64,000 nt of DNA. It comes from Pseudomonadota bacterium (GTDB lineage Bacteria > Desulfobacterota > Desulfobulbia > Desulfobulbales > Desulfocapsaceae). Location: NCBI GenBank assembly GCA_023412495.1, contig JAEYNP010000007.1, forward strand, positions 124,001 through 188,000. The letters are read 5' to 3'. The notes under the pieces are model-generated. The model searched no databases and was not told the DNA's origin. It saw only the letters and a program-made list of their open reading frames with translations. Below, one piece after another: positions 37,177 to 46,303 of the stretch (position 1 is the stretch's first letter; every line of letters begins with the position of its first letter). The position numbers were made by a program, and so were the translations under genes.

Positions 37177-38391
37177 TCATGCCGGCTGCTGCGGCAGCAT
37201 GATCCCGGCGCAGATCTCCTCCCACTCATCGAGTCTACCCTGCAGACCGAGACGTTCGAGAACCGGCATATTGAAAACAGTGCTTTTGCCGAAAACTTCC
37301 TCAGGTCGATAACGGTAATACATGACATTGGCGATGTGCACGGCGAGAGTGGGGGTGAATACGTCGCTTGGATATTTTTCCAGGCAGTTCTGGAAGCAGA
37401 TGGCCTCGATGATGGGCACGTTGAAGCCCCACAAACCCAGAAGGTACGCCCCGACCGCACTTTGAGTCGACCCGAAGGTCGTCTGTTCCGCACAGGCCAT
37501 GGTAACGTTCTGGTCCCGGGACAACTCGATGGCTTTCCGGTATTGCTTCGGCAGACTGGAGAGGAGGATAAGCTTTCCCAGATCGTGCAGGGTGCCGGCA
37601 AGAAAGGTATTGCTGATCATATCTTTGTCATCGCTTTCTTTAGAGGCGATTGCGCGGGCCATTCTGCCTACCACAAGGCTGTGTTCACACAACCGGTCGA
37701 TAGGGAAAACGTCATCCGTAACCTCTATTTGCGAGAACAGCTCCAGGTTGAGGACCAGCACCTTGATGGTATCGAGACCGAGCAGCGTTACCGCCCGGGA
37801 GGGACTGTCGACCCGCGAATATATGCCGAAAAACGCCGAATTGACGAGCTGCAGCACCTTGGCCGTCATGGCGATGTCCTGGGAAATGATTTCGCCTATT
37901 TCTTCTATTTCCACGCCGGGGGTGGCAATGGCTCGCTGCAGTCTGGAGTAGATTGTCGGCAGGCTCGGCAATTTGCCGATCTGGGAGATGAGATCCTTCA
38001 AGCCGCCGTCCGACAACATATCCTGCAGGGCGCCGGTTCTGGTGAGGATTACCTTAAGGCGTTCGGGATCGCAGGGTTTTGCCAGAAACTGGTGTACCAC
38101 TCCTACCGTGCGCAGGATTGAATGTTCGTCGGCCTGGCCGGTGAGCATGATGCGAATCGCGTGAGGATGTCTTTTTTGTACTGTTTCGAGAAACTCCGCG
38201 CCGTCCATGCCGGGCATGCGCATGTCGGAGATGACCACGTCGAAACGACTCCCTTCCATGATGGCCAGGGCCTCCTTTCCTCCCGCTGCGAAGTGCATTT
38301 CATATTCGTTGCGTAACGACCTCAACATCCGGCGGAGTCCTTCCAGAATATTCGGTTCGTCATCGACAAAAATAATTTTTTTCTTTTCCAT
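37177..38391 (-). CDS. Receiver-HDOD signalling protein 1
   Basis: 404 residues from the ATG at 38391 (AAGG upstream); an alternative ATG at 38439 adds 16. The receiver has FVDDEPN, the phospho-Asp in VVISDMRMPGMDG, and the Lys of FLAKPC. An HDOD domain follows (LPSLPTIYSRLQ to the C-terminus; DIAMTAKVLQLVNSAFFG). HDOD proteins lack HD phosphodiesterase residues and act as output adaptors in motility, biofilm or stress control. It is a close paralogue of 44386-45618. It lies 57 bp downstream of the next receiver gene. Confidence 0.9.
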   Translation of the reverse strand: MEKKKIIFVDDEPNILEGLRRMLRSLRNEYEMHFAAGGKEALAIMEGSRFDVVISDMRMPGMDGAEFLETVQKRHPHAIRIMLTGQADEHSILRTVGVVHQFLAKPCDPERLKVILTRTGALQDMLSDGGLKDLISQIGKLPSLPTIYSRLQRAIATPGVEIEEIGEIISQDIAMTAKVLQLVNSAFFGIYSRVDSPSRAVTLLGLDTIKVLVLNLELFSQIEVTDDVFPIDRLCEHSLVVGRMARAIASKESDDKDMISNTFLAGTLHDLGKLILLSSLPKQYRKAIELSRDQNVTMACAEQTTFGSTQSAVGAYLLGLWGFNVPIIEAICFQNCLEKYPSDVFTPTLAVHIANVMYYRYRPEEVFGKSTVFNMPVLERLGLQGRLDEWEEICAGIMLPQQPA

Positions 38392-38448
38392 TGTTGCCTT
38401 GTCATTCGGGTCCACGAAAAGTAACGGATCCTCGACCATACTGCTGCA

Positions 38449-39582
38449 TCATTGTCTTACCCTCACCAGGATAGGTTCCTTCACCCCGACCTGTTGGGCG
38501 AAATTTTTCAACCCCTTGATCAACGACCAGGTCACTTCCTGCCCCTTCGGGGCGATCAGTACCCCATTCAAGGCCTCAATATCCTGCTCGACGATCATTC
38601 CCGCCGTCATATCCCGAAGTTCAATGGCTACTACACGTTCATTTTCTCGGCCGAGCTTGATGCCGGCAAGTACCTCCAGCAGTTCGGGATTATACTCTCC
38701 TGGCTGATTCTCAAGGAGTTCCAAGGCTTCGGCGCGTTTCCAGTCACGATGCAGCAGGGCATCAAAATCTATCGCCAGCTTGAGAATCTGCGCACCGAGG
38801 CTCACTTCATCCTTGATGTTCGGAGAGTCGACAAGGACCGAGTAGGGCTGGAGCTGATGGGCGATAATTTCGGCAACCACTTCCAGCCGGGGAATCTTTT
38901 CCAGCAGTTTCGAGCCGATCTGCGGGTGGTCTCGGTACATCGCCTCTTCCTGGGCGTCCAGTTCCTGGCCGGCATACAGTTTGTACAGTGTATCCGGGGG
39001 CAGGGTGATGCAGCCGATCTGAGAGATCAGGGCAGCGATCTCTAATTGCCACGTATTTTCCATCTGAATTTTTTTGGCGATTTCGCAGGCCAGGGTTTTC
39101 ACCCTCAGCCCGCTGCTGAAGGCTATGGGGCTTGCCAGACTGAGAATCTCGGAAAGGACCGTGATCGTTCCTTTCAGCGTCTTGTCGAGAAGTTCCTTCT
39201 CGGCATTGACGAGCCGGTATTGCCTGAGCGCCAGGGCGATGGCCATGACCAGGGTGGAAGTCGGGCAGGGTTTGTTGAGAAAGCGGAAAATCTGGCCCTT
39301 GTTGACTGCCTCGATGGCTGTCTCCTGGTCGGCATTGCCGGTGAGCATGAGCCGTATCGTGTCGGGGTATTGGTCCTTTACGGCAGAAAGAAGTTGTATG
39401 CCGTCCATCATAGGCATTCGCATGTCCGAGACGATCACCGCAAATGGCCCTTCGTTCTTCATCACTTCCAGCGCTTCGGCTCCGCTGCCGGCTGTATGGA
39501 TCTGAAAACGTTTGCGAAGTTCCCGCTTTATCGAATGGAGAATATTTTCTTCATCATCGACGAAAAGGACCTTGTCGGACAT
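38449..39582 (-). CDS. Receiver with degenerate HD domain
   Basis: 377 residues. The receiver (1-125) has FVDDEEN, VIVSDMRMPMMDG and FLNKPC, all functional-looking. The second half follows the RpfG/HD-GYP helical layout (SLASPIAFSSGLRVKTLACEIA) but has IIAHQLQPYS where HHExxDGxGYP is expected. So it should not hydrolyse c-di-GMP. ATG at 39582 starts the minus-strand trio 38449-39582, 37177-38391 and 35773-37053, probably one transcript. Confidence 0.85.
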   Translation of the reverse strand: MSDKVLFVDDEENILHSIKRELRKRFQIHTAGSGAEALEVMKNEGPFAVIVSDMRMPMMDGIQLLSAVKDQYPDTIRLMLTGNADQETAIEAVNKGQIFRFLNKPCPTSTLVMAIALALRQYRLVNAEKELLDKTLKGTITVLSEILSLASPIAFSSGLRVKTLACEIAKKIQMENTWQLEIAALISQIGCITLPPDTLYKLYAGQELDAQEEAMYRDHPQIGSKLLEKIPRLEVVAEIIAHQLQPYSVLVDSPNIKDEVSLGAQILKLAIDFDALLHRDWKRAEALELLENQPGEYNPELLEVLAGIKLGRENERVVAIELRDMTAGMIVEQDIEALNGVLIAPKGQEVTWSLIKGLKNFAQQVGVKEPILVRVRQ

Positions 39583-39796
39583 CCTAGCCTCTCACTGGAC
39601 TGACTGAAAATCATAGGGGAAAACACTTTCTCTCTTTTTTCCAACTATCCGATTATTTCCTGAATTTGTCAAATTTTGAGCGCTCTTCGGAAGATGCGCC
39701 ATTTCGCAGCAGGATTTTCCTCTTATGCTCTTTTTCAACAACAGATGATGCACAGGACACGAGCACAACACCAGAAAAAGAATGTTCTGCAAGAAA

Positions 39797-39963
39797 GATG
39801 GACTCGTAAAAAGTCCGATCTACTTCGTTGTAGGTCTGCAACGGCCGCTTCGCTGTACCATATGTGCTACCAAAGCACCGTTTCAGACACTACGCCTCGT
39901 ATATCGAACTTTTTCCAGAGCCCATCTCCACGGGTTGGAGCACTTTTTTTACGGCTTTATCAA
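39797..39963 (+). repeat. Family 1 palindromic repeat, copy D
   Basis: Full-length copy from GATGGACTCGTAAAAAG to CACTTTTTTTACGGCTTTAT. It is flanked on both sides by CAAGAAA (39789-39796 region and 39961 onward), which may be a target-site duplication or a preferred insertion site. It lies in the 489-bp gap between two divergent signalling genes, whose promoters must be nearby. Confidence 0.9.
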
Positions 39964-40071
39964 GAAAAGCTACGACGATTATAAATATTTCCTACGGACA
40001 TTGAGCCTTAGATCCGATATGCGTATACTTCTATGTGCCACTGAGAGATAATCTTCTACCAAGGAGGAGAG

Positions 40072-41682
40072 ATGGGCGCAAGTATACTGGTAGTCGACGA
40101 CGAGATTGCCATTCGAAATATTCTGGGCAGATTACTGACCGAAAAAGGCTATACCTGCAGGATGGCCGATAATGTCCAATCGGGGAAGGAGGCGCTGGCC
40201 GCCGCAGATTTCGATCTCCTGCTCTGTGACTTCAAGATGCCCGGCGAGTCCGGATTGGAATTGATTCGCCATGCCAAGGAGCATTACCCGAAAATGGGGA
40301 GGGTAATGATCACCGGCTATGGCTCGCCCGAAGTGTCCAATGAAATACTCGAAATCGGCGTATACGGTTATATCATTAAGCCGATCACCAAGAACGAGCT
40401 GCTGATAACTGTGGGCAATGCCCTGCGTCACCTGCGGCTCGACCTCCATATGCAGGAATATCAAAGCAGACTGGAGAGGAAGATCGCCGATCAGATTGAG
40501 AAGAACAACACCATAATGAACAATCTCGGGGTAGGGGTGGCGATGTTCGACGGGGGGATGGCAATTGTCGAGATGAACCGGAAACTTCAGCAATGGTTTC
40601 CGGATATCTCCCTTGACCGGAGTCCCTGCTGCGGCGATATATGCAATGCCTCGGAACAAGGGGAATGCTGCGCCGAATGTCCCGTAAATAAAACCTTTCG
40701 GACCGGACGAACCGACGAAACCGTGCGCAGCATCCGGACCCGGAACGGCGAGCGGGAGTTTCGGATTGTGGCTTCACCGATTTTCGACGGAGCCGATCAT
40801 GTCTCCGGCGGGATCGCTCTCTACGAAGATATAACCGAAAAATTGCTGCTGGAAAGAGACCTGCGCCAGGCCCAGAAACTGGAGTCGGTAGGTCAGCTGG
40901 CAGCCGGAATAGCCCACGAGATCAACAGTCCGATTCAATATCTCGGCGACAACCTGAGTTTTCTGCGAGACTCTTTTGCAGATATCCAGGGCGTGGTGAA
41001 ATCCTACGAACTCTTCCGCCAGGAAATGATGAAGAATGGCTCGATTCCTGAAGAACTGGGACGGCAACTGGCAAGGACCATAGATGAGGCCGATCTGGAG
41101 TACCTCTGGGAGGAGATTCCCAAGACATTCGACCAGAGTCTCGACGGGGTTCGCCGGGTGGAGAAGATTGTCCGGGCCATGAAAGATTTCTCCCATCCCG
41201 GGGACGAGGAAAAAACGCCCACCGATATCAACAAGCTTCTCGAGACCACCATTACCGTCTGCAGAAACGAATGGAAGTATGTGGCGGAGATGGTCACCGA
41301 CTTCGCCCCGGAGTTGCCGCTGGTATCGTGCTTTACCGCCGATATAGGCCAGGCTTTCCTGAACATTATCGTCAACGGCGCCCACGCCATCGACGAGTTC
41401 ACCGATGGAGGGAAAAAAGGTCTTGGGAGAATAATGATTTCCACTCGCCAGGTGGAAGATCGTGTACAAATACGGATCGAGGACTCGGGGGGAGGAATTC
41501 CCGAACGTATTCGGGATCGAATCTTCGAACCGTTCTTCACCACGAAAATCCGTGGCAAAGGCACCGGCCAGGGCCTGGCTATCTCATGGAGAGTTGTTGT
41601 CGATAAGCATCAAGGATCATTATCGTTTTTTACGGAAGAGAAACGCGGTACCGCCTTTCTCGTCGAATTGCCGGTGGAATGA
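40072..41682 (+). CDS. Hybrid receiver-PAS-histidine kinase
   Basis: 536 residues. The N-terminal receiver has [20 protein letters not shown] and IIKPIT. A coiled coil leads into a PAS-like domain (about 150-265) with a Cys-rich loop ([17 protein letters not shown]) that could bind a metal or act as a redox site. HisKA has phospho-His in [12 protein letters not shown] (about 287), and the HATPase has DSGGGIP and GQGLAIS. ATG at 40072 follows AAGGAGGAG. It is paralogous to 35773-37053 in the kinase half. Confidence 0.9.
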   Translation: MGASILVVDDEIAIRNILGRLLTEKGYTCRMADNVQSGKEALAAADFDLLLCDFKMPGESGLELIRHAKEHYPKMGRVMITGYGSPEVSNEILEIGVYGYIIKPITKNELLITVGNALRHLRLDLHMQEYQSRLERKIADQIEKNNTIMNNLGVGVAMFDGGMAIVEMNRKLQQWFPDISLDRSPCCGDICNASEQGECCAECPVNKTFRTGRTDETVRSIRTRNGEREFRIVASPIFDGADHVSGGIALYEDITEKLLLERDLRQAQKLESVGQLAAGIAHEINSPIQYLGDNLSFLRDSFADIQGVVKSYELFRQEMMKNGSIPEELGRQLARTIDEADLEYLWEEIPKTFDQSLDGVRRVEKIVRAMKDFSHPGDEEKTPTDINKLLETTITVCRNEWKYVAEMVTDFAPELPLVSCFTADIGQAFLNIIVNGAHAIDEFTDGGKKGLGRIMISTRQVEDRVQIRIEDSGGGIPERIRDRIFEPFFTTKIRGKGTGQGLAISWRVVVDKHQGSLSFFTEEKRGTAFLVELPVE

Positions 41683-41817
41683 ATATGTGCAGGTTTCCGT
41701 CCAACTCCAGTCTCGTCCCGTCATTCGAGCAGGGGAGACGATCAGCCGGTTGGAAAGGGTCGAACCAATCGTGGCAGTACACAGACCGAAGCAGCCATAG
41801 ACAAGAGGTTGACAACT

Positions 41818-41937
41818 GAGCCTCTCCCAAAAATGTCTTTTTCCCAAATATCCGGGCTATGCTCAAATTTTCGTCCTTGGAATATTTGCTAGCCTCGATC
41901 TTGAACGAGCAAATCCTCATTATAAAAAAAGGCTCCG
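41818..41937 (+). repeat. Family 2 dispersed repeat
   Basis: Runs from GAGCCTCTCCCAAAAATG to TCCTCATTATAAAAAAAGGCTC, so the ends form an imperfect inverted repeat. The core AAATTTTCGTCCTTGGAATATT matches the other copies. It occupies most of the gap before the PAS-GGDEF-EAL gene. Confidence 0.75.
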
Positions 41938-41949
41938 CTGTTCCGTATT

Positions 41950-44079
41950 ATGAAGAATCCAGAAAGGAAGAAGTCGTTGCGGCACAGTGAGGTGCGATTC
42001 CGCAAGTTATTGGAATTTTTTCCCGCCGGTGTCTTGGTTGTGGACCATGATTACAGGATCGTTCACGCCAATCGGATCTTTGCCGCCATGTTCGGCTACG
42101 ATCGCTCTGAACTCATCGGATCGGATGCGGCTTTGCTCATTCCGGGGCATTTTCCCGGTTTGTGCCGAGGGCAGCAAACCGGAATTGCCTCTTTGAGCCG
42201 GAGGGGCGAAATGTATGGCCGCCGTAAGGATGGCAGTGAGTTTCCGGCGGAAATCCATTGCAGCCCGATCGAAAACGGCGAGCACAGGGAGTGCGTCCTC
42301 ACTGTTCGCGACATCAGTGAGCAAAAACGCATTGAGGAGCAGCTTGAATATCATGCAAATCACGACAGTCTGACCGGTCTGCCCAACCGTTATCTTCTGG
42401 CGGACCGCATCAATCAGGCCCTGCTCCATGCCAGGCGCTTCGGGAAGCAGGTGGCAGCGCTGTTCATCGATCTCGATCACTTCAAGTCGTTTTTGACCGG
42501 TCTGGGTCATGAATCCGGAGAACTGGTCCTGCAAACGATGGCGATGCGGTTGAAGGCTTGCGTCAGAGCCAACGACACTGTCGCCCGCCTGGGAGACGAC
42601 ATCTTCGTCGTCGTCCTGACCGATCTGAATCGAAGCGAGGATGCCGCCGGAGTGGCCGAAAAAATTCGGGAAACGGTGCGGCGGCCGCTGGAGTTGGAGA
42701 TGAGGGCCGGTGAACTCTCTTGCAGCATCGGCATCGCCGTGTATCCGAAGGATGGCGGCGACGTGCGAACGCTCTTGAAAAACGCTGAGGTGGCGATGTT
42801 TCGGGCCAAGGAAAACGGCCGCGACCGGTTTCAGTTTTTTACCGATCACCTCAACGCCCGGATAGCTTCACGCATCACCCTGGAACTGTCCCTGCGTCAG
42901 GCACTCGACAATGAGGAACTGGAGGTGGTGTACCAGCCGCAGATGGATCTGCAGACCGGCCGAATCGTCGGCTGCGAGGCCCTGATCCGGTGGCGAAACC
43001 CTGTATTGGGCACGGTCGCACCCATGAGTTTTATTCCTTTGGCCGAGGAGACGGGCTTGATCATCCCCCTGGGCGAGTGGGTGCTGAAGACCGCCTGCAG
43101 GGACAACAAACGCTGGCAGGAGAACGGCTATGGGCCTCTTCCGGTGGCGGTCAATATCTCGCCGCGGCAGTTCTCCGATCCGGGGCTCGTCGACACTATT
43201 GCCGGTGTCCTTCGGGATAGCGGCCTTGCCCCCCATTTCCTTGAGTTGGAGATAACCGAAGGCATGGTCATGCGGGACGTGGAAAATGGGCTCGCCATGC
43301 TCAACGAGTTGAAAAAGCTGGGGGTGGTTCTGTCCATCGACGACTTCGGCACCGGCTATTCCAACCTCAGTCATCTCAAGCACTTCCCTTTCGATAAACT
43401 GAAAATGGATATCACCTTCGTGCGAGAGGTCACCCACGATCCGGAATGTGCGGCGATCGCCAGGACCATCATCGCCATGGCCCATAACCTGGATATGCGG
43501 GTGGTCGCCGAAGGCGTGGAGACGGAGGGCCAGCTCAACTATCTCCGCCGGCGGGGATGCGACGAAATGCAGGGCTTTTATTTCAGCGTTCCTCTGTCCT
43601 GCGAGCTGTTCGAACAATTGCTGGCCGAGGACAGGACACTTGCCCTGCCGGAGGAAGAGGGCGGGCGCTTTTCCAAAACCGTGCTGCTGGTCGACGACGA
43701 ACCGCCTGTCGTTTCCTCTATGGCGCGTACTCTGCGGAAAGAAGGCTACACAGTGTTCACGGCCACAGGGACCGGCGACGGCTTCGAGTTCCTCGCAGTC
43801 AATCGAATTGCCGTAATTCTTTCCGATTTGCGGATGCCGGGAATGGATGGCATCGAATTCCTCAGCCGGGTCAGCCGGCTTCACCCCGGGACGATCCGCA
43901 TGGCGATGTCCGGGCATGCGGATGCTGATATGGTCGCCGAGGCAATCAATCGGGGGGCAATATCCAAATTCCTTGTCAAACCAGTTGGTAAAGCGGATTT
44001 GCTGCAACACCTCGATGAGGCTCTTTCCCGGTTCGAAGAATCCACGAAGAATGATGAGCGATTTTCTAAAGTTAATTAG
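41950..44079 (+). CDS. PAS-GGDEF-EAL-receiver protein (GGDEF degenerate)
   Basis: 709 residues. PAS (about 15-130), GGDEF-like (about 140-300), EAL (about 310-560), receiver (about 578-695). The cyclase active site reads RLGDDIF instead of GGDEF, so it is probably inactive. The phosphodiesterase side keeps GCEALIRW, LEITEGMVM, IDDFGTGYSNL and GVETEGQL, and so should degrade c-di-GMP. The C-terminal receiver has VDDEPP, ILSDLRMPGMDG and FLVKPV. An output-first, receiver-last order is unusual. It may respond to the kinase encoded just upstream. The ATG lacks a good ribosome-binding site. Confidence 0.9.
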   Translation: MKNPERKKSLRHSEVRFRKLLEFFPAGVLVVDHDYRIVHANRIFAAMFGYDRSELIGSDAALLIPGHFPGLCRGQQTGIASLSRRGEMYGRRKDGSEFPAEIHCSPIENGEHRECVLTVRDISEQKRIEEQLEYHANHDSLTGLPNRYLLADRINQALLHARRFGKQVAALFIDLDHFKSFLTGLGHESGELVLQTMAMRLKACVRANDTVARLGDDIFVVVLTDLNRSEDAAGVAEKIRETVRRPLELEMRAGELSCSIGIAVYPKDGGDVRTLLKNAEVAMFRAKENGRDRFQFFTDHLNARIASRITLELSLRQALDNEELEVVYQPQMDLQTGRIVGCEALIRWRNPVLGTVAPMSFIPLAEETGLIIPLGEWVLKTACRDNKRWQENGYGPLPVAVNISPRQFSDPGLVDTIAGVLRDSGLAPHFLELEITEGMVMRDVENGLAMLNELKKLGVVLSIDDFGTGYSNLSHLKHFPFDKLKMDITFVREVTHDPECAAIARTIIAMAHNLDMRVVAEGVETEGQLNYLRRRGCDEMQGFYFSVPLSCELFEQLLAEDRTLALPEEEGGRFSKTVLLVDDEPPVVSSMARTLRKEGYTVFTATGTGDGFEFLAVNRIAVILSDLRMPGMDGIEFLSRVSRLHPGTIRMAMSGHADADMVAEAINRGAISKFLVKPVGKADLLQHLDEALSRFEESTKNDERFSKVN

Positions 44080-44221
44080 CCGTTCTGTGGAGTAGTGTCG
44101 GAGTTCGCGCGACTGCTGCTGAATAGGCTTTGCCGCGGCGAATTCGAGACCAGAAGGTCTCCTTTGCGCTCCGGGGCTGAGAACATCTTTTTCCGATTTG
44201 CTTTCAAAATGATTTTTTCCA

Positions 44222-44275
44222 GTAGGGTGCACTCCGTGCACCTTCCCGTTTTATGGTGCGCGGAGCGCACCCTAC
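44222..44275. repeat. Family 3 hairpin GTAGGGTGC...GCACCCTAC
   Basis: 21-bp arms GTAGGGTGCACTCCGTGCACC (44222-44242, one mismatch pair each at two sites) and the complementary arm 44255-44275. REP-like. The 306-bp gap 44080-44385 holds nothing else I can support. Confidence 0.85.
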
Positions 44276-44385
44276 GAGAAGTCAAACCTTTTTATGGATG
44301 CAACTGGGAATCAGGCGCTTTTCTTCATCGCTCACTCGGGGGCAAGGAAATCTCTGCTTCTTTGAAAAAGCGAGTGGCCTCGTCC

Positions 44386-45618
44386 TCAATATTTCTGCGT
44401 GGCCAGGTAATCAAAGCAGATTTTTTTCCATTTCGGCAATTTCTCCCCAAAGGTTAACTGCCTGAAATGCTTTTCGTCAAAGATTGAAACGCCTATATTT
44501 TCGTTGGGATAGTACTGATAATAGAGGGCGTTTGCGACATGAACGGCCAAGGCCGGGGTGAGATCCCCGGCAGGATTGTTGCCTACTTGATGGTGAAAGC
44601 CGATTGCTTCCACAATATCGCTCGGGAAGCCCCACAACCCGGTGAGATAAGCCCCCATGTCGCCGTGTGTTGCCTGAAAAACTTTTTCTTCCGCAGAGAC
44701 GATCGTAATCCTCTCCTTCTGTGCGATCATGATCACCTCGCTGTACAGCGATTCCAGCCTGCTTACCAGTACCAGTTTGCCGATGTCATGCAGGATGCCG
44801 GCAAGGTAACTGTTGCCGATGATTTCCCTGTCGGTTCCCTCGCACGCCGCAATTTTTTGAGCCAGCGTTCCCACGGTCATGCTGTGGCGCCAGAGAGTCT
44901 CGGCGGAGAACAGCTTGCCGGAAATCTTCATTTCCGTGAAGATCTGCGAGCCGAGGACCAGGGCCTTGATGGTGTCGATACCGAGCAGCTTTACGGCCCT
45001 TGCGGGGCTGTCGACTTTGTGGAAGAATCCGAAAAAGGCCGAGTTGACCAGCTGCAGGATCTTTGCGGTCATGGCTATGTCGGCGCTGATGATCGCCGCG
45101 ATGTCATCGAGAGAGGCCTCTGGTTTTTGCAGTTCTTCCTGTAATTTCACATAAAAACTGGGCAGGCTGGGGAGGGTGTCGATGCCCGAGACCAGATTCT
45201 TCAGGTTGCCGTCGATCATCAACCGGTGCAGGGCGCTTGCTCGAAGTATGGTGCTTTTGAGTTTTTCCGGTTCGCACGGTTTTGCCAGGAACTGGTGGAC
45301 GACTCCGATCGTTCGCAGCGTCGATGCGTCATCCGCCTGCCCGGTGAGCATGATTCTGATGGCATGTGGATAATCTTTTTGTACATGCGCCAGAAGGTCC
45401 GCACCATCCATTCCGGGCATTCGCATATCGGAAACCACCACGTCGAATGTCATGGCTTGAAGCATTTGCAGGGCCTCTTCACCGCTCTCGGAGAAACACA
45501 GTTCGAACTCCTGTCGCAGAAAGCGGAGCAGTCTCCGCAGGCCGTCCAGCACGTTCGGCTCGTCATCCACAAACAGAATCCTTCGTTTGTTCGTACTATT
45601 TTCGATCGGGGAAATCAT
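44386..45618 (-). CDS. Receiver-HDOD signalling protein 2
   Basis: 410 residues. The receiver has FVDDEPN, VVVSDMRMPGMDG and FLAKPC; the HDOD domain begins LPSLPSFYVKLQ and has DIAMTAKILQLVNSAFFGFF. It is colinear and highly similar over its whole length to 37177-38391, so the pair arose by duplication. It is convergent with the EAL gene. It may be an output adaptor for the same two kinases (inference). Confidence 0.9.
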   Translation of the reverse strand: MISPIENSTNKRRILFVDDEPNVLDGLRRLLRFLRQEFELCFSESGEEALQMLQAMTFDVVVSDMRMPGMDGADLLAHVQKDYPHAIRIMLTGQADDASTLRTIGVVHQFLAKPCEPEKLKSTILRASALHRLMIDGNLKNLVSGIDTLPSLPSFYVKLQEELQKPEASLDDIAAIISADIAMTAKILQLVNSAFFGFFHKVDSPARAVKLLGIDTIKALVLGSQIFTEMKISGKLFSAETLWRHSMTVGTLAQKIAACEGTDREIIGNSYLAGILHDIGKLVLVSRLESLYSEVIMIAQKERITIVSAEEKVFQATHGDMGAYLTGLWGFPSDIVEAIGFHHQVGNNPAGDLTPALAVHVANALYYQYYPNENIGVSIFDEKHFRQLTFGEKLPKWKKICFDYLATQKY

Positions 45619-45785
45619 TGATCATCTCATTTAGCCGGCAGGCAGAGTGTACCGGGCGGAATATCGGCGGGGCTTTGCTTCCGGATTCGGCCTCGGTATC
45701 CGAACAGGAGATTGCTGCCCACATCTCCTCCTGCAATGTCGGGAAAAAGCAAAGAGCGTACTTCTTCAAAGCGTATGACAGATAT

Positions 45786-45821
45786 AATCAAATAACCAGC
45801 AATAATCAAATAACCAGCAGT
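45786..45821. repeat. 18-bp tandem duplication
   Basis: Two adjacent copies of AATCAAATAACCAGCAAT, the second ending AGT. It lies in the 685-bp stretch 45619-46303, which has no intact gene. The open frames there on both strands have implausible composition. Confidence 0.8.
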
Positions 45822-46094
45822 TTTTACATAGCTTGAATTCCGGAGATTCCGGTGAGGGATTTTTAGCTGCGGCCGCAAAAATGAGCAATACGTCCTGTAA
45901 CAGTCAGGAAGAACACGTAGGTTGTCTGACCAGCGTCTGCTCTTGCCCTGTACATTTCTGCGACGAGGAGCTTCCTGCAGGTGGAGTCTCTGACGCTCAA
46001 GCGATGGCTTTTGCATCAGCTTGCCGGAATCAAAGTATCTTTTCCTTTTCATCACCGTCTTCCACTGCGTGGGGCTGGCCGACCTTGGCGATCT

Positions 46095-46290
46095 TTCAAA
46101 ACCTTGCGCACCAGGGAGAAGGCTGCCGAGATCGTTGCGGGCGATCAGGAGTTTGCCACAATCACGGGCTCCATCGAGGTCGGCTAGGCCGCCGACCTGA
46201 TCCTGGTGGACCCCGGTCGCAAGACTCCCCGGATCATCGCTGCATTTGCGGGAGGCGACGTATCGGACAACCCTACACGCCCGTTCCAGC
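46095..46290 (+). pseudogene. Decayed amidohydrolase C-terminus, PhnM-like
   Basis: One frame reads EIVAGDQEFATITGSIEVG, then TAG at 46185-46187, then AADLILVDPGRKTPRIIAAF. With Arg or Lys in place of the amber codon this is the usual C-terminal edge of an amidohydrolase-fold enzyme such as PhnM or a dihydroorotase (GSI..GKxADLxLVD). No barrel domain precedes it. It sits 3' of phnF at the border of the phosphonate island, so it may be the remnant of a third phnM. Confidence 0.5.
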
Positions 46291-46303
46291 CAATTGAGGC
46301 GCG

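Noticed and set aside
42868..44241. 457-codon minus frame opposite the EAL gene
   Set aside because: The EAL and receiver motifs on the plus strand are unambiguous; this frame is the codon-bias shadow.
45786..45821. CRISPR-like repeats
   Set aside because: Only two adjacent 18-bp units without spacers; no cas genes in the window.
46185..46187. Pyrrolysine reading of the amber codon in the amidohydrolase fragment
   Set aside because: The upstream barrel domain is missing, so decay explains the stop; no pyl genes are seen.
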